Assembly (NCBI GenBank): GCA_902777205.1
Contig: CACYSU010000009.1
Location: 22,710-86,709 of the forward strand
DNA: 64,000 nucleotides
Direction of reading: 5' to 3'
Origin: an uncultured Rhodospirillales bacterium
GTDB lineage: Bacteria > Pseudomonadota > Alphaproteobacteria > CAAGCB01 > CAG-977
Under the pieces are notes generated by a model. That model did no database searches, was not told where the DNA came from, and saw nothing but the letters and a program-made list of their open reading frames with translations. Position numbers and translations under genes: made by a program. Shown here piece by piece: positions 53,653-63,746 of the stretch. How positions within the stretch are numbered: position 1 is the stretch's first letter; every line of letters starts with the position of its first letter.

Positions 53653-55078
53653 AATCTACCACAAATCCAGATTGGACGATAAAAGGGATTCCCTTTTAAG
53701 CCAACGGGAAGAGCGGGAAAATCGCGTCTTTAAACTGCGGATTCTGCGCACGTTCCACGAAACGTGGAAACTGGCGATCCCCGTCGTCATTTCCCGATTG
53801 GGTGCCGTCGGGCTGGGATTGGTTGACACGATCGTCGTCGGCCGGTTCGGCACGCAGGAATTGGCGTATCAAAGCATCGCCAACACGTTGCACACGTTGC
53901 TGCTGTCCGTCGCCATGGGATTGCTGCAAGGGACGATCGTCTGGACGGCCAACGCGTTCGGTCAGGGAAAATACCGCGAATGCGGCATGGTTTTGCGCCG
54001 GTCGATCCCTTACGCCGTTTTGATCGGCGTTTTATTGATGATCATGTGCCTGCCGTCCGAATTCGTCATGGGGCTGTTGGGGCAGCCGCCGGAGGTCGCC
54101 CACGGCAGCGCGCGCGTTTTGTCGGTATATGCTTTGGGCATCCCGTTCGCGCTTTTGTTCTTTGTCATGACATCGTTTTTAGAGGGAACGAAACGCCCCG
54201 TCCCCGGCATGGTCATGATTCTGCTGGCCAACATCATCAACATTTTCGCCAACTACGCCTTTGTTTGCGGGCATTACGGGTTTCCGCCGATGGGTGCGGT
54301 CGGGTCGGCGATTTCAACCACCCTGATCCGCGTGATTCTGGCCGTCGGAATGTTCATCATCGTGTTCTGTATTGATGAAAACGACTTGTACGGCGTGTGG
54401 GTGAAGCCCCCGAAAAACAAAGATGAAGACCGCAGAATCCGCGATGTCGGATACGGCGCGGCGGCCACCGTCGGCGTCGAAGAGGGTTCCTACGCCGTCG
54501 TCAACATCATGGCCGGATGGTTGGGCGCCATGGCGTTGGGCGCGTACACGATCATGCTGAACGTGTCCAGCAACGTGTTCGTGCTGGCCAGCGGCGTCGG
54601 AACGGCTTCGTCCGTTTTAATGGGCATCGCCAAAGGCAAAAAATCCGTTTTGGAAATGAAAATCGTCGGCTATACCGGATTGCTGTTCAATCTGGCGATC
54701 ATGATTGTTTGTTCGGCGTTCTGCCTGATCTGTCCGCATTTGATCACGGCGGTTTACACGACCGATCCGGAATTGATCGACATGACCGTCCCGCTGGTGG
54801 TGATCTGTTCGCTGATGTGCGTGTTCGACGGCACGCAGCAGGTCATGGTCAACGTTTTGCGCGGCGCGGTGGATATCCTTGTCCCGACCGTTTGTCAGGG
54901 CGCGGCGTTCATTTTCATCATGATGCCGCTGATCTGGCTGTTCACGTTCAAATGGGGACACGGCGTGCTGGGCATGACGTACGCCATGATCGTGGCCTGC
55001 GCCTGCGCCTGCGTGTTCCTGATCGTCCGCTTTGTCTTGATCTGCCGCCGTTACGAGGCGGAGGGGTTCGACAGATAA
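53630..55078 (+). CDS. MATE-family efflux transporter
   Basis: A multidrug or toxin extrusion pump of about 480 residues with twelve hydrophobic segments. Family cues are HETWKLAIPVVISRLGAVGLG, VDTIVVGRFG, FLEGTKRPVPGMVMIL and the related second-half motif QQVMVNVLRGAVDILVP. The start is uncertain: no ATG precedes the first membrane helix, and TTG codons at 53630, 53642 and 53672 are candidates, the first two overlapping atpC. An AAAAGGGA/TCCCTTTT hairpin at 53681-53697 lies nearby. It is probably expressed by read-through of the atp operon. Confidence 0.88.
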   Translation: MQGILRSEIYHKSRLDDKRDSLLSQREERENRVFKLRILRTFHETWKLAIPVVISRLGAVGLGLVDTIVVGRFGTQELAYQSIANTLHTLLLSVAMGLLQGTIVWTANAFGQGKYRECGMVLRRSIPYAVLIGVLLMIMCLPSEFVMGLLGQPPEVAHGSARVLSVYALGIPFALLFFVMTSFLEGTKRPVPGMVMILLANIINIFANYAFVCGHYGFPPMGAVGSAISTTLIRVILAVGMFIIVFCIDENDLYGVWVKPPKNKDEDRRIRDVGYGAAATVGVEEGSYAVVNIMAGWLGAMALGAYTIMLNVSSNVFVLASGVGTASSVLMGIAKGKKSVLEMKIVGYTGLLFNLAIMIVCSAFCLICPHLITAVYTTDPELIDMTVPLVVICSLMCVFDGTQQVMVNVLRGAVDILVPTVCQGAAFIFIMMPLIWLFTFKWGHGVLGMTYAMIVACACACVFLIVRFVLICRRYEAEGFDR

Positions 55079-55087
55079 GCCTTGACT

Positions 55088-55116
55088 TTGCAAACGAAAT
55101 AACATAATGTGATATT
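55088..55116 (+). promoter_or_regulatory. Promoter between the MATE gene and the tail-fibre-like gene
   Basis: TTGCAA (55088-55093), 17-bp spacer, GATATT (55111-55116), the same pair of hexamers and spacing as before the two tRNA-like RNAs. Confidence 0.55.
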
Positions 55117-55134
55117 CTTAGCTGATTTTTTATG

Positions 55135-55161
55135 GCGGAGGGCTTTCCTCCGCTTTTTTTT
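55135..55161 (+). terminator. Terminator between promoter and tail-fibre-like gene
   Basis: GCGGAGG, a short loop, CCTCCGC and eight T residues. It lies only 20 bp downstream of the promoter's -10 region and just before the ribosome binding site of the next frame, so transcripts from that promoter would mostly be about 40 nt. Confidence 0.85.
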
Positions 55162-55174
55162 ATGCGAGGAAGGA

Positions 55175-55953
55175 ATGACAATAAACAGTCAAACAAACAA
55201 GGTTATCTATACCGGAAACGGGGTTGCGACGGAATTCGCGATCCCGTTTTCCTTTTTGGAACAGGGGCATATCAAGGTCAGGCAATTCGCGCCGGCAATC
55301 TGGTGTTTCAGACCGCGCCGGAAACGGGAGCGGAAATCGCCGTGATCCGCGAAGTCCCGTTGACGCAGGAAACGGATTACCGTGAAAACGAGATCCTGCC
55401 CGCGGAAACGCTGGAACGCGATTTCGACAAGCTGACGATGCAGGTGCAGCAGTTAAAGGAGCAGATCGACCGCGCGGTGACGGTGGATGTTTTCGACGAC
55501 ACGCAGGCGGCCAGCCTGATCCCGTCGATCCGCCAAGCGGTTTCGGATTGCCAAACGGCCGTCGCGACAACGGCGGCGAACGCGCAAACGGCGACCGAAC
55601 AGGCGGCGGCGGCGATGTTGGGGACGAAAGCGGATATCGACCTGAGCAACCTGACCGCCGCGGGGAAAGAGCGCGTGTCAACGCTGACGATCCCCGATTA
55701 CGCGGCGGGCGTTGACATATCCGCGACAAACGGCAACTATACCGCCCCCGCGAACGGCCGCGTGTATTTCAATGTCTATGGCGGGATCGGCGGCCAGATT
55801 TGCGACATCACCATTGACGGCGTCACCGTTTTCGACAGCCGCGCGGTCGCGTCCGGCGAATACAGGAACATCTTTTTCTACGACATCGGAAAAGACAGCG
55901 TCATCTGCTGGAAAGCGTCAGCGGGATTGAAAACGGTTTTCTACCCGTTCTGA
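55175..55953 (+). pseudogene. Phage tail-fibre-like gene with one frameshift
   Basis: AGGAAGGA precedes an ATG that starts a T7 tail-fibre-type N-terminal domain: KVIYTGNGVATEFAIPFSFL. Near 55273-55281 the frame breaks, and homology (AIRAGNLVFQTAPETGAEI, then TQETDYREN) continues one base off to a stop at 55953. Adding one base would join the two parts into about 259 residues. The middle is a coiled coil (LKEQIDRAVTVDV), the C-terminus a beta-rich GNYTAPANGRVYFNV domain. It is a lone remnant: no other phage structural genes are nearby. Confidence 0.75.
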
Positions 55954-55958
55954 AAATC

Positions 55959-55990
55959 CAAAGGAAGGGGATCGCTCCCCTTCCTTTTCG
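55959..55990 (+). terminator. Terminator after the tail-fibre-like gene
   Basis: AAGGAAGGGG (55961-55970), loop, CCCCTTCCTT (55977-55986) and a short T run. It may serve both strands, since a broken minus-strand gene begins just beyond. Confidence 0.75.
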
Positions 55991-56024
55991 CCGATGATAC
56001 CGTTAATTTTCATAGAGGCCGCTC

Positions 56025-56319
56025 TTATTTGTGTATTTTTCGATCAGATAGCGCGCCGTGTTTTCCAAAGAAATCGTTTTCCCGCAGCTTTTGAATTTCA
56101 TGCCAATAACGATCTTCCTTCCCGTAGTGTTCGGAACGCAGCACATACGGAACAGGATCGTACTTTTCATGCGTTTGTCCGCGATAAAAGAAAGAAATTT
56201 CTTCTTTCGTCTTGTTTTTCTCCAGCTCTCTTTGATGTATATTGTTTATTATATCTTCCTATGACATCATCGTTTTTCAACTCCAGAGAATAGGTACGAT
56301 TATCATCTTTTTCAGTCAT
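56025..56319 (-). pseudogene. Broken FRG-domain gene
   Basis: The minus strand starts with GGAGGG and ATG (56319), frame 1 reading TEKDDNRTYSLELKNDDVI. After a shift near 56257-56265, frame 2 continues EDIINNIHQRELEKN and then ISFFYRGQTHEKYDPVPYV, the start of an FRG domain, and stops at 56025 (DRKIHK). FRG-domain proteins are normally over 200 residues, so the gene is frameshifted and truncated. The region is far lower in GC than the rest of the window, a sign of acquisition. Confidence 0.65.
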
Positions 56320-56499
56320 AATCTTTCCCTCCAAACATTTTTATATAACCGAATTTCTTTTTATGTGTATATCACGTTACAAATACTCTTTCAAGTTGCC
56401 GTTCCGAGGAAAAGTGACCGCCAAGCCCGACGGGTACGGATTGGTCGGGGCGAAATCGTTGACGACGACGCGCGCGGCGTGGTTCATCCCCATACTGTT
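56320..56499. other. Intergenic region with a possible gene remnant
   Basis: The first 80 bp are A/T-rich with no recognised signal. Minus strand 56377-56493 encodes a 38-residue open frame (MGMNHAARVVVNDFAPTNPY and on, ending GNLKEYL). Its composition looks like a genuine C-terminal end, and it begins 7 bp after the stop of the glycosyltransferase gene. I do not recognise it. It is probably the tail of a gene lost when the polysaccharide cluster was rearranged. Confidence 0.3.
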
Positions 56500-58137
56500 T
56501 CAAACCGATGATTTTATTTTTTCTATAAATTCGATGGCCCGATTTATATCGTCATACGGAATCCGTTTGATCGTTTCGTCCGGCAAATCCCACCATTTCG
56601 ATGCCAGCAATCTTTGCACGACATCCGGCGCGAACCGGTATTTCAGCACCTTTGCGGGAACGCCGGCGACAACGGCGTAGGGCGGGACGTCTTTTGTAAC
56701 GACGGCACCCGCAGCGAGGACTGCACCGTCGCCAATCGTAACGCCGCCTTTGATGAAAACGTTATCGCAAATCCAAACATCGTTGCCGACATGAACGGGT
56801 TTCAGATAGATTTCACACGCCCCTTTTGCAAACCCTAAGGCCTCGTTATAAAAAAACGGCGATGTCGAAAGGTAGTTCAGCGGATGTTCGCTCGCGCCGA
56901 TAATGACGTTCGCGGCGATCGAACAGAACTTGCCGATTGTCGTGCGGTCGTCCCCGACGACAACGTTGTATCCGCAATACGTTCCGAACCCGACCGTGCA
57001 GTTCAACCGGCGCGCGGTTTCGGTCGTGGCGTAAAAATCGCACTCCAATCCCCCCTGCGGCAAAACGCCGGCTTGGCGCAATTTGGCGCACAGGCGGTAA
57101 AATTCGCGTTTTTTCCGGCTTTTGCCTTTCTTATAGATTTTCCGGTCGTTCAGCCTTTTCCATTTCCGGTACATCAGCGTCGTTTTCAAATCCGTTTTTC
57201 CGACGCGTTTGAAAGACAAGGCCAGCGATTTGAACAGCATTTTCGGATTGCCGCTTTTCAACGCGAGCATCAGCAGCTCCCGTTTGATTTTGCGAAACAT
57301 CGCCCGCGCCTGATCGGCCTCCTCTTTTGAAAAATCCGCAAAAACGGCGAAGGACGAGTATTTTTGAAATTCGGAAAACGCGATTTTAAACGCCAGCTTT
57401 AATTTTTTGCCGCGGATTTTGTTGTCCTGCATAAACCGGATCAACCGCAGATCCGTGAACAGGACTTCGATCTTAAACGGTTTCATCGGCGATTTCGTAA
57501 TGGCGTTTTGATTGTTCTGGCGGTAAAAGAATTTCGTCGGGCAAAACGCGACCTTTTCCGCGTAGAACAGATGCACGCGCGAAGCGTATTCGCAGCTGTT
57601 GTAATACAAATCGTCCCACCCGATTTTTTTCGCCAAATCCATTTTGCGCAGGTAAAACCCGTGGATGCCGAAATCTATCGACCGCAGGAACGCTTCCCTG
57701 CCGCCGATCGCGGTTTCCCCCGCGTACCGGATGCCGCCGTGATCCGCCCCGTCGTCGTAAAACCATTCCATATCCGGAACGACGATGTCGGCGTTTGTTT
57801 CGACCGCCGTATCGTAAAGCTTTTCAAGCGTGTCGTTTTCGATCAAATCGTCCTGCGACATATAAAACAGGTATTGCCCCGCGCAATACGGCAAACCGTA
57901 AACAATGCCTTTGACAGCCGTTCCGCCCTTTTGCGCGCGGTGAACGATTTTGAAACGCCCGTCTTGTTCCGCTTCGTTTTGCAAAAACGCCGCCGATCCG
58001 TCGGTTGAAAAATCATCGACAAAGACCGCCTCGAAATCCGTCAGCGTCTGGCTTTTCAGGTTTTCGACCAGCTGTTTCAAATACTCCCCGCCGTTATACA
58101 CGGGAATTAAAACGGATATTTTCGGCGCGTCAGTCAT
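56500..58137 (-). CDS. Glycosyltransferase family 2 fused to a CatB-type acetyltransferase
   Basis: A 545-residue fusion. The first 250 residues are a GT2 (GT-A fold) enzyme: ISVLIPVYNGGEYLKQLVEN, VDDFSTDGSAA and the DXD-like MSQDDLIE. A basic middle region (KKGKSRKKREFYRLC) links it to a left-handed beta-helix acetyltransferase (GTYCGYNVVVGDDRTTIG, SEHPLNYLSTSPFF, GNDVWICDNVFIKGGV, VVAGVPAKVLKYRF). It probably adds and acetylates a sugar of the surface polysaccharide. It overlaps the epimerase gene by eight bases and is the last gene of the operon. Confidence 0.88.
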   Translation of the reverse strand: MTDAPKISVLIPVYNGGEYLKQLVENLKSQTLTDFEAVFVDDFSTDGSAAFLQNEAEQDGRFKIVHRAQKGGTAVKGIVYGLPYCAGQYLFYMSQDDLIENDTLEKLYDTAVETNADIVVPDMEWFYDDGADHGGIRYAGETAIGGREAFLRSIDFGIHGFYLRKMDLAKKIGWDDLYYNSCEYASRVHLFYAEKVAFCPTKFFYRQNNQNAITKSPMKPFKIEVLFTDLRLIRFMQDNKIRGKKLKLAFKIAFSEFQKYSSFAVFADFSKEEADQARAMFRKIKRELLMLALKSGNPKMLFKSLALSFKRVGKTDLKTTLMYRKWKRLNDRKIYKKGKSRKKREFYRLCAKLRQAGVLPQGGLECDFYATTETARRLNCTVGFGTYCGYNVVVGDDRTTIGKFCSIAANVIIGASEHPLNYLSTSPFFYNEALGFAKGACEIYLKPVHVGNDVWICDNVFIKGGVTIGDGAVLAAGAVVTKDVPPYAVVAGVPAKVLKYRFAPDVVQRLLASKWWDLPDETIKRIPYDDINRAIEFIEKIKSSV

Positions 58138-58972
58138 CGGATTTTTCCTTTTCCAATATTTGCAATATCTTCGCGTTGTCGCCGTACACGACGGGCGAAT
58201 CATACCGGCGCTGCGGAAAAACGCCGAAATTCAATTTGATGTCCAGATTGTGGCGTGCGATGAACTCTTCCGCCTTGTCTTTCAACGAAACGGGTTCGCC
58301 GGAACAAACGTTGACGATGCCGTCGATTTCGTTTTGCACGGCCGCCGCGGCGATTTGCCGCGCCAAATCGCGAATGTCGATAAAGTCGAACTGGTTCGTC
58401 CCTTTGGTAAAGGGGAATTCCTTTTGACCGTTTTCGGCGGCTTCCAATATCTTGGTGAAAACGGAATGGTTGTGCCGGTCGTCGCCCGTGATGTAAAAAG
58501 CGCGCAGCCATTTGACGGAAACGGGTTTGTCCTTGGCATAGGCGAAGGTCAGCTGGCGCAGGGTGTTTTTGGCGATGCCGTAATACGACAGCGGATTGCA
58601 GGGCGTGTTTTCGTTGATTTTGCCTTCGTGATATCCGATTTCGTGCGCCGTTCCCATGACGCAAACGGATTTGACGCCCGCGTCGATCACGGATTTGACG
58701 AAATAAAAATGCCGCGCCATGCCGTCGATGTGGCTGGCGGCGTAATGGTTGAAACCGTCCCGCCACGCCAGATGAATCACAACGTCAGGTAATACCCTCC
58801 CCCCGACGAAATCAATCTGTGATGAAAACAGGTCGCCTTTCAAAAACGCGGCGCGCGGGTCGATGTTTTTGTCGTCCAAATCAACCGCCGTCACATGATG
58901 ACCGCGGTCGGCCAGCTCGGTCACCAGATGACTGCCGATAAATCCGTTCGCGCCCGTTACTAAAACTTTCAT
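58130..58972 (-). CDS. NAD-dependent sugar epimerase/dehydratase
   Basis: A 280-residue short-chain dehydrogenase of the extended epimerase family. The NAD-binding loop is VTGANGFIGSHL, and YYGIAKN supplies the catalytic Tyr-x-x-x-Lys. VVIHLAWRDG and RAFYITGDDRHNH are typical of sugar-nucleotide enzymes. Product unknown. Given the neighbours it probably works on an activated hexose for the polysaccharide. It is 16 bp after the GT2 gene at 58989. Confidence 0.88.
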   Translation of the reverse strand: MKVLVTGANGFIGSHLVTELADRGHHVTAVDLDDKNIDPRAAFLKGDLFSSQIDFVGGRVLPDVVIHLAWRDGFNHYAASHIDGMARHFYFVKSVIDAGVKSVCVMGTAHEIGYHEGKINENTPCNPLSYYGIAKNTLRQLTFAYAKDKPVSVKWLRAFYITGDDRHNHSVFTKILEAAENGQKEFPFTKGTNQFDFIDIRDLARQIAAAAVQNEIDGIVNVCSGEPVSLKDKAEEFIARHNLDIKLNFGVFPQRRYDSPVVYGDNAKILQILEKEKSDD

Positions 58973-58988
58973 TCCTGATGCCTTTCGG

Positions 58989-60011
58989 TTAATCGACCAA
59001 ACCCTTTTTCCGCAATTTCTTTTGCAGTTTCAGGTATTTTTCATACCGGCGCGCCGTTTGCCGGACTTTCAGCCGCGTGAACCAGTATTCCGGTTTGAAC
59101 CAACATTCCCGAAACGCCAGTTTTCCCCCGTCCGTTAAAAATCCGTGAGCTTTGTCCCTTTGCGCCGCGTCCATGGACGATTTCCCGAACAGATAGCGGA
59201 ACGTGTGCATTTTCACGCGCGATATCAAATCCCGTTTGCAAACGTTGACCGTTTTGCGGTCGAAACGGTTTTCGCGCAGCAAACGCAGTAACTCCCTTTC
59301 CACGCGGAAAACGTCGAAACTTTTGGCGTTCAGATTGTTTGAAATGCTGCCCTTGCGGCGCAGGTAAACATAGCACCCTTTGGAAAACACGACTTTGTTC
59401 GCGTTCAAAAACAAAACACGCGTCCATAATTCGTCGCCGTTCATCAGCTGTTCGTCCAGCCGCGGACACCGGCGAACCAGATCCGCCGAATAACACGCCC
59501 ACGAATGGATTTTCCAGTCGATCGACAACGCGAACGCCTCGCGCGGGGACAAAACGACGCCGCGGTCGCCTTTCCGCCCCTTTTCCTGCACGCCCGTCAT
59601 TGTGAAATTTTCCGCCTTTTCATCAATTTCCGTGCTGACGATTTTCGCGTCCGGAATAACGACCTCCGCGCCGGTTTCGGCGATCCGCGCCGCGATTTGT
59701 TCCAAACAGTCCGGCGACAGTTCGTCGTCATGCCCCAGCAGCTGAATGTAATCGCCGGTCGCTGCCGCTATGCCCGTGTTGAAACCGGCGGCTGCGCTAC
59801 CGCCGTTGACGGATCTGGCAATCACTTTGATGCGGGGATCTTGTGCGGAGTATTCGCGCAACTTTTCCAGCGTTCCGTCCGTGGAACAATCGTCAACGCA
59901 AATATATTCCCAATTTTGATAGGTCTGATTTAAAACCGCATTCAACGGCGCATCAATAAAGCGCATCGAATTGTAAAACGGCGTGATGACGGTAATTAGA
60001 GGGTATGTCAT
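58989..60011 (-). CDS. Glycosyltransferase family 2
   Basis: A 340-residue GT-A enzyme: [30 protein letters not shown] and the metal-binding [12 protein letters not shown]. The C-terminal third is strongly basic ([17 protein letters not shown] and [17 protein letters not shown]), suggesting peripheral membrane binding. It overlaps the upstream gene by four bases. Confidence 0.9.
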   Translation of the reverse strand: MTYPLITVITPFYNSMRFIDAPLNAVLNQTYQNWEYICVDDCSTDGTLEKLREYSAQDPRIKVIARSVNGGSAAAGFNTGIAAATGDYIQLLGHDDELSPDCLEQIAARIAETGAEVVIPDAKIVSTEIDEKAENFTMTGVQEKGRKGDRGVVLSPREAFALSIDWKIHSWACYSADLVRRCPRLDEQLMNGDELWTRVLFLNANKVVFSKGCYVYLRRKGSISNNLNAKSFDVFRVERELLRLLRENRFDRKTVNVCKRDLISRVKMHTFRYLFGKSSMDAAQRDKAHGFLTDGGKLAFRECWFKPEYWFTRLKVRQTARRYEKYLKLQKKLRKKGLVD

Positions 60012-61285
60012 AATAGTCCTTGCCTCAGTTGATTTCTGATTTTTCTGCGGATCCGGGGAAAAGGAATAAATCTTGTTAAAAACAGCTTTAATTTTTTATG
60101 TCGGGTCGGCATTTTAAAACGCAGTCCCAGATTCAAATCGGCAATTTTCAAGGCGATGCGTTTATATGTTTCCGGTGAAAAATGATACACTTCGTTGTCG
60201 GTCGGATTCTTTTCAACAAAATCAGCTTTAATAACGTGTAGGTTTTTATATTTTTTCGCTAATTTGGTAACAGCACTAAAAATGACCTCTCCGCGTTTCT
60301 TGTATTCCGTCCTTTGATCCAGATCTGTCGGAAAACACAAAAAAACAATGGGAACAAAACCGTATTCGGAACAAAACATGGAAAAGAAAGCGTCGTATGC
60401 CGGTTCTATTTCATCAAGAGGCAACGCGCCGCGGTCTTCATACAGATCATAAAAGTTTCCAGAATAATCAATATTGGAATAATGCATCAAAAATTCAGAA
60501 TTATCGGATTTATTGATAAACAATTTATCTGTCAGTTCAGAAAAAGAATCCATAATCAACAACGAACATTTTCCGCAAGACAACATATCTTGCGTTTGCT
60601 GTTTCAGAAAACGCAGAAATTCGCTCGTATTTGCGCCTCCTTGAATATAAGGCGCGACTTTTTCATACGAAACGGACAGTTTGGGATTTTTATGAATCCG
60701 CACAACGTAATCCACACGATTTTTCTGATAGTTGAACGCTGTACACTTTCGAGGATATAAATACTCGGCAGTAATATTTCCAAGACAAGCGCATCTGGAA
60801 ATGATGTTGGTTTCATTTAAATATATTGGTTTCGGGATCACAACTTTTTTGTTCGGAATGAAAACCGTGTTATCCGGCACGTCTTTGGTTACGGTCGCGC
60901 CTGCGGCGATCATGGCGTTTTCGCCGATCGTCACCCCCGGCAGGATCGTCGCGTTCGCGCCGACAGACGCGCCACGTTTGACGGTGACGGATTCCAATTT
61001 GAATTTTTTATTGTGTGATTTCGGGTGCTTGTCGTTACAAAATGTAACGTTCGGACCGATGAAGACGTCGTCTTCCAACGTCACGCCGTCCCACAGCTGC
61101 ACCCCGCATTTGACGGTCACACGGTTTCCGACGACAACTTTGTTTTCAATAAAGCAATGCGAACAGATGTTGCAGTCCCTGCCGATTTTCGCATCGGGCA
61201 GGACGACGCAGAACTGCCAGATTTTCGTCCCGTCGCCGATATTCTTCGACTGCACGTCGGAAAGCTGATGAATAAACGCCGTCAT
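60008..61285 (-). CDS. Sugar N-acetyltransferase (FdtC/QdtC-like) fused to an SGNH-like domain
   Basis: A 425-residue protein. Residues 1-180 are a hexapeptide-repeat acetyltransferase with the order seen in dTDP-3-amino-3,6-dideoxyhexose N-acetyltransferases: [54 protein letters not shown]. Residues about 195-400 are a second domain of low GC with [16 protein letters not shown] and [16 protein letters not shown], resembling SGNH/GDSL-type folds, although the typical Ser-His pair is not clear. The fusion is unusual, as the family is normally about 200 residues. It follows FdtA by four bases. Confidence 0.8.
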   Translation of the reverse strand: MTAFIHQLSDVQSKNIGDGTKIWQFCVVLPDAKIGRDCNICSHCFIENKVVVGNRVTVKCGVQLWDGVTLEDDVFIGPNVTFCNDKHPKSHNKKFKLESVTVKRGASVGANATILPGVTIGENAMIAAGATVTKDVPDNTVFIPNKKVVIPKPIYLNETNIISRCACLGNITAEYLYPRKCTAFNYQKNRVDYVVRIHKNPKLSVSYEKVAPYIQGGANTSEFLRFLKQQTQDMLSCGKCSLLIMDSFSELTDKLFINKSDNSEFLMHYSNIDYSGNFYDLYEDRGALPLDEIEPAYDAFFSMFCSEYGFVPIVFLCFPTDLDQRTEYKKRGEVIFSAVTKLAKKYKNLHVIKADFVEKNPTDNEVYHFSPETYKRIALKIADLNLGLRFKMPTRHKKLKLFLTRFIPFPRIRRKIRNQLRQGLL

Positions 61286-61683
61286 GATGCGTCCTCCTGT
61301 TTAAACACGTTGTAATCCCTGATGTAATCGTCTTCGTTATAATAATCGTCGGCCAGCACGGTCAGGACGCAGTCGGGGGAAAAATCGTGCATTTCCCGCC
61401 AGACCAGCCCTTCGATCAGCAATCCTTCGTCGGGGCGGTTCAGCAGATGCGTTTCAATTTTGCCGCCGTGTTCCGTTTTGATCGTGACACTGCCGGACAT
61501 TGCCACCAAAACCTGTTTTAATTTGCGGTGCGCGTGGAAACCGCGGGGAACGCCGGCCTTTGTGCCGAAAATATAGTACACGCGTTTGACATCAAACGGC
61601 AGGTTGTGGCCGTTTTCCAACGCGATCAGCGACCCGCGGTCGTCGCCGTGAACGGTGAATTTCAATCGTGAAACGTTAGTCAT
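61282..61683 (-). CDS. dTDP-4-keto-6-deoxyhexose 3,4-ketoisomerase (FdtA/QdtA-like)
   Basis: A 133-residue cupin isomerase: [39 protein letters not shown] with the metal- and substrate-binding His pair, [19 protein letters not shown] and [15 protein letters not shown]. It converts dTDP-4-keto-6-deoxyglucose to the 3-keto sugar used by FdtB. A second Met at 61683 is preferred because a stop codon of the upstream GT2 gene overlaps the first. Confidence 0.92.
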   Translation of the reverse strand: MTNVSRLKFTVHGDDRGSLIALENGHNLPFDVKRVYYIFGTKAGVPRGFHAHRKLKQVLVAMSGSVTIKTEHGGKIETHLLNRPDEGLLIEGLVWREMHDFSPDCVLTVLADDYYNEDDYIRDYNVFKQEDAS

Positions 61684-62671
61684 CATCGTTCCCCTTTTGA
61701 TAAAACGTGATGCCGAACAGCTGGACGACCTTTTTGTTTTTCGACAGGCGGATACGGAACAGTTTCCGGCGGAACGCTTTGAAATTCACGCGCAGGTATA
61801 ACAGCAGCTCTTTGACAAACGGGGATTTTTCATCCTTGAACCGACGGATTTTCCGAAAGCTCGCGAAATCCATCACCGGCGCCAGATTGCGCGTCATGCG
61901 CATAAACGCGGGCGGCAGTCTTCTGTCCGGATAATATTTATCCAGCACTTGCCGGATCAACAACGCTTGGCGCAAATAATTGCGGGAAATGTTGTTCGGA
62001 TGCCTGCGGTAAAAACACGCCGGATTGTCCAAATTGGCAAACCGCGCCGCCGGATGCGCCCGCAGCCACAGGGCGACCCGAATCCTTAACGCGTAATCGT
62101 CGGCCAGCAGCTCTTCGTCCAGATAACCGGCCGCTTTTAAAACGTCCGTGCGGTAAAACGTCCCTTGGCAATAATACGTCCAATCCATATTGAATTCGTT
62201 TTCCAGAATATCGTCCGCCGTCGCGTCTTTTTTGCCGAACAGGGACAGACGATCCTCTTTGTACGGTTTGGAATCGGCGTCAACGAACGTGATCGCCGAA
62301 TTGAACGCGAACGCGATGTCGTCGTCGTTTTCCATCAACGCGACCTTTTCGCCGACCGCCGTCGGATACAGGAAATCGTCCAAAGCGATGATGCCCGCGT
62401 ACTTGCCTTTCGCCTGTTTCAACAATTTGTTGAAATTGTACGAAACCCGCCCCGTGTTTTCCTGACCGATAACCGTCATGGGACAAGGGGATTGCTTTTG
62501 CAAATCTTGCAAAACCGCCGGACTGCCGTCGGTCGAACCGTCGTCCAACGCCAGAATTTCGATGTTTTTGTATTCTTGGTTCCAAAAGCTTTTAATCGCC
62601 TCCGGTATGTATTTGGCGTGGTTGTACGACAAACAGCAAATGGAAACCAACGGCCGGTCATCTATATTCAT
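61676..62671 (-). CDS. Glycosyltransferase family 2
   Basis: A 331-residue GT-A enzyme: [35 protein letters not shown] and the metal-site [14 protein letters not shown]. The C-terminus is rich in basic residues ([32 protein letters not shown]). It overlaps the FdtA gene by eight bases and the aminotransferase gene by 14. It probably adds the acetamido-dideoxy sugar or a neighbour in the repeat unit. Confidence 0.9.
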   Translation of the reverse strand: MNIDDRPLVSICCLSYNHAKYIPEAIKSFWNQEYKNIEILALDDGSTDGSPAVLQDLQKQSPCPMTVIGQENTGRVSYNFNKLLKQAKGKYAGIIALDDFLYPTAVGEKVALMENDDDIAFAFNSAITFVDADSKPYKEDRLSLFGKKDATADDILENEFNMDWTYYCQGTFYRTDVLKAAGYLDEELLADDYALRIRVALWLRAHPAARFANLDNPACFYRRHPNNISRNYLRQALLIRQVLDKYYPDRRLPPAFMRMTRNLAPVMDFASFRKIRRFKDEKSPFVKELLLYLRVNFKAFRRKLFRIRLSKNKKVVQLFGITFYQKGNDDD

Positions 62672-63746
62672 TGACGATCCTCACGAGTTGTCGGACCTCG
62701 TCGTCGGACAGGACGGGCGACATGGGCAGGGACAGGACGGTTCTGTGGATTTCCTCGCTGATCGGGTAAGAGCGATCCGCCCATTCCTTGTACGCGTCCT
62801 GTTTATGCGGCGGGGTGGGGTAGTGAATGATCGTCTGCACGCCGTTGTCGGTCAGGTATTGCTGGAACCGGTCGCGTTCGGGGGTGCGCACGGCGAAGAT
62901 GTGCCACACCGCCGCGTCTTCGTCATACGTTTGCGGCAGGGTGATCAGCGGATTGACGATGTGTTCGCGGTAGTATTTCGCGATTTCGCGGCGGCGCGCG
63001 TTGTCCGCGTCCAAATGCGGCAGCTTCACGTCCAAAACCGCCGCCTGCAGTTCGTCCAAACGGCTGTTCGTGCCTTTGTAAATGTGGTGGTATTTGCGAT
63101 CCGAACCGTAATTCGCGATGGCTTTGACCTTTTTATACAGCTCTTCGTCGTTGGTCGTGACCATGCCGCCGTCGCCCATGCAGCCCAAGTTCTTTCCGGG
63201 ATAGAAAGAAAACGCCCCCGCGTCCGACAGGCTGCCGACGCGTTTGCCCCGATACTTCGCCCCGTGCGCCTGCGCGCAATCCTCGAACACTTTCAGCCCG
63301 TGCTTTGCGGCGATGTCCCACACCTTTTGCATTTGCACCGCCTGCCCGTACAGATGCACGACCATGATCGCTTTTGTTTTTGGTGTGATTGCCGCTTCGA
63401 TCTTGTCGGGGTCGATGTTGTAGGTGGCGATGTCCGGTTCGACCAAAACGGGCGTGCATCCGTTTTCCGATATCGCCAAAATCGTCGCGATGTAGGTATT
63501 CGACGGCACGATGATTTCGTCGCCCGCACCAAAACCGCTCGCCTTGATGATCAGGTTCAGCGCGTCCAGCCCGTTTGCCACCCCGACCGCGTATTTCGTG
63601 CCGCAGTATTCGGCAAAATGCTTGGCGAACGCTTCGTTCCATTCGCCCTGCAAATACCAGCCCTTGTCCAAAATCGTTTTGAACCGTTCGTCGATTTCCG
63701 AACGGAAACGGTTGTTCACTTTGGCTAAATCAAGAAACGGAATCAT
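62658..63746 (-). CDS. DegT/DnrJ/EryC1 sugar aminotransferase (FdtB/QdtB-like)
   Basis: PLP-dependent aminotransferase making dTDP-3-amino-3,6-dideoxyhexose from the FdtA product. The 362-residue enzyme has [46 protein letters not shown] and the Schiff-base lysine in [16 protein letters not shown], then [13 protein letters not shown]. Length and motifs match the family. It shares four bases with the partial upstream gene. Confidence 0.92.
   Translation of the reverse strand: MIPFLDLAKVNNRFRSEIDERFKTILDKGWYLQGEWNEAFAKHFAEYCGTKYAVGVANGLDALNLIIKASGFGAGDEIIVPSNTYIATILAISENGCTPVLVEPDIATYNIDPDKIEAAITPKTKAIMVVHLYGQAVQMQKVWDIAAKHGLKVFEDCAQAHGAKYRGKRVGSLSDAGAFSFYPGKNLGCMGDGGMVTTNDEELYKKVKAIANYGSDRKYHHIYKGTNSRLDELQAAVLDVKLPHLDADNARRREIAKYYREHIVNPLITLPQTYDEDAAVWHIFAVRTPERDRFQQYLTDNGVQTIIHYPTPPHKQDAYKEWADRSYPISEEIHRTVLSLPMSPVLSDDEVRQLVRIVNEYR

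Noticed and set aside
55175..55953. Complete prophage
   Set aside because: Only a single tail-fibre-like frame is present: no integrase, capsid, portal or lysis genes nearby.
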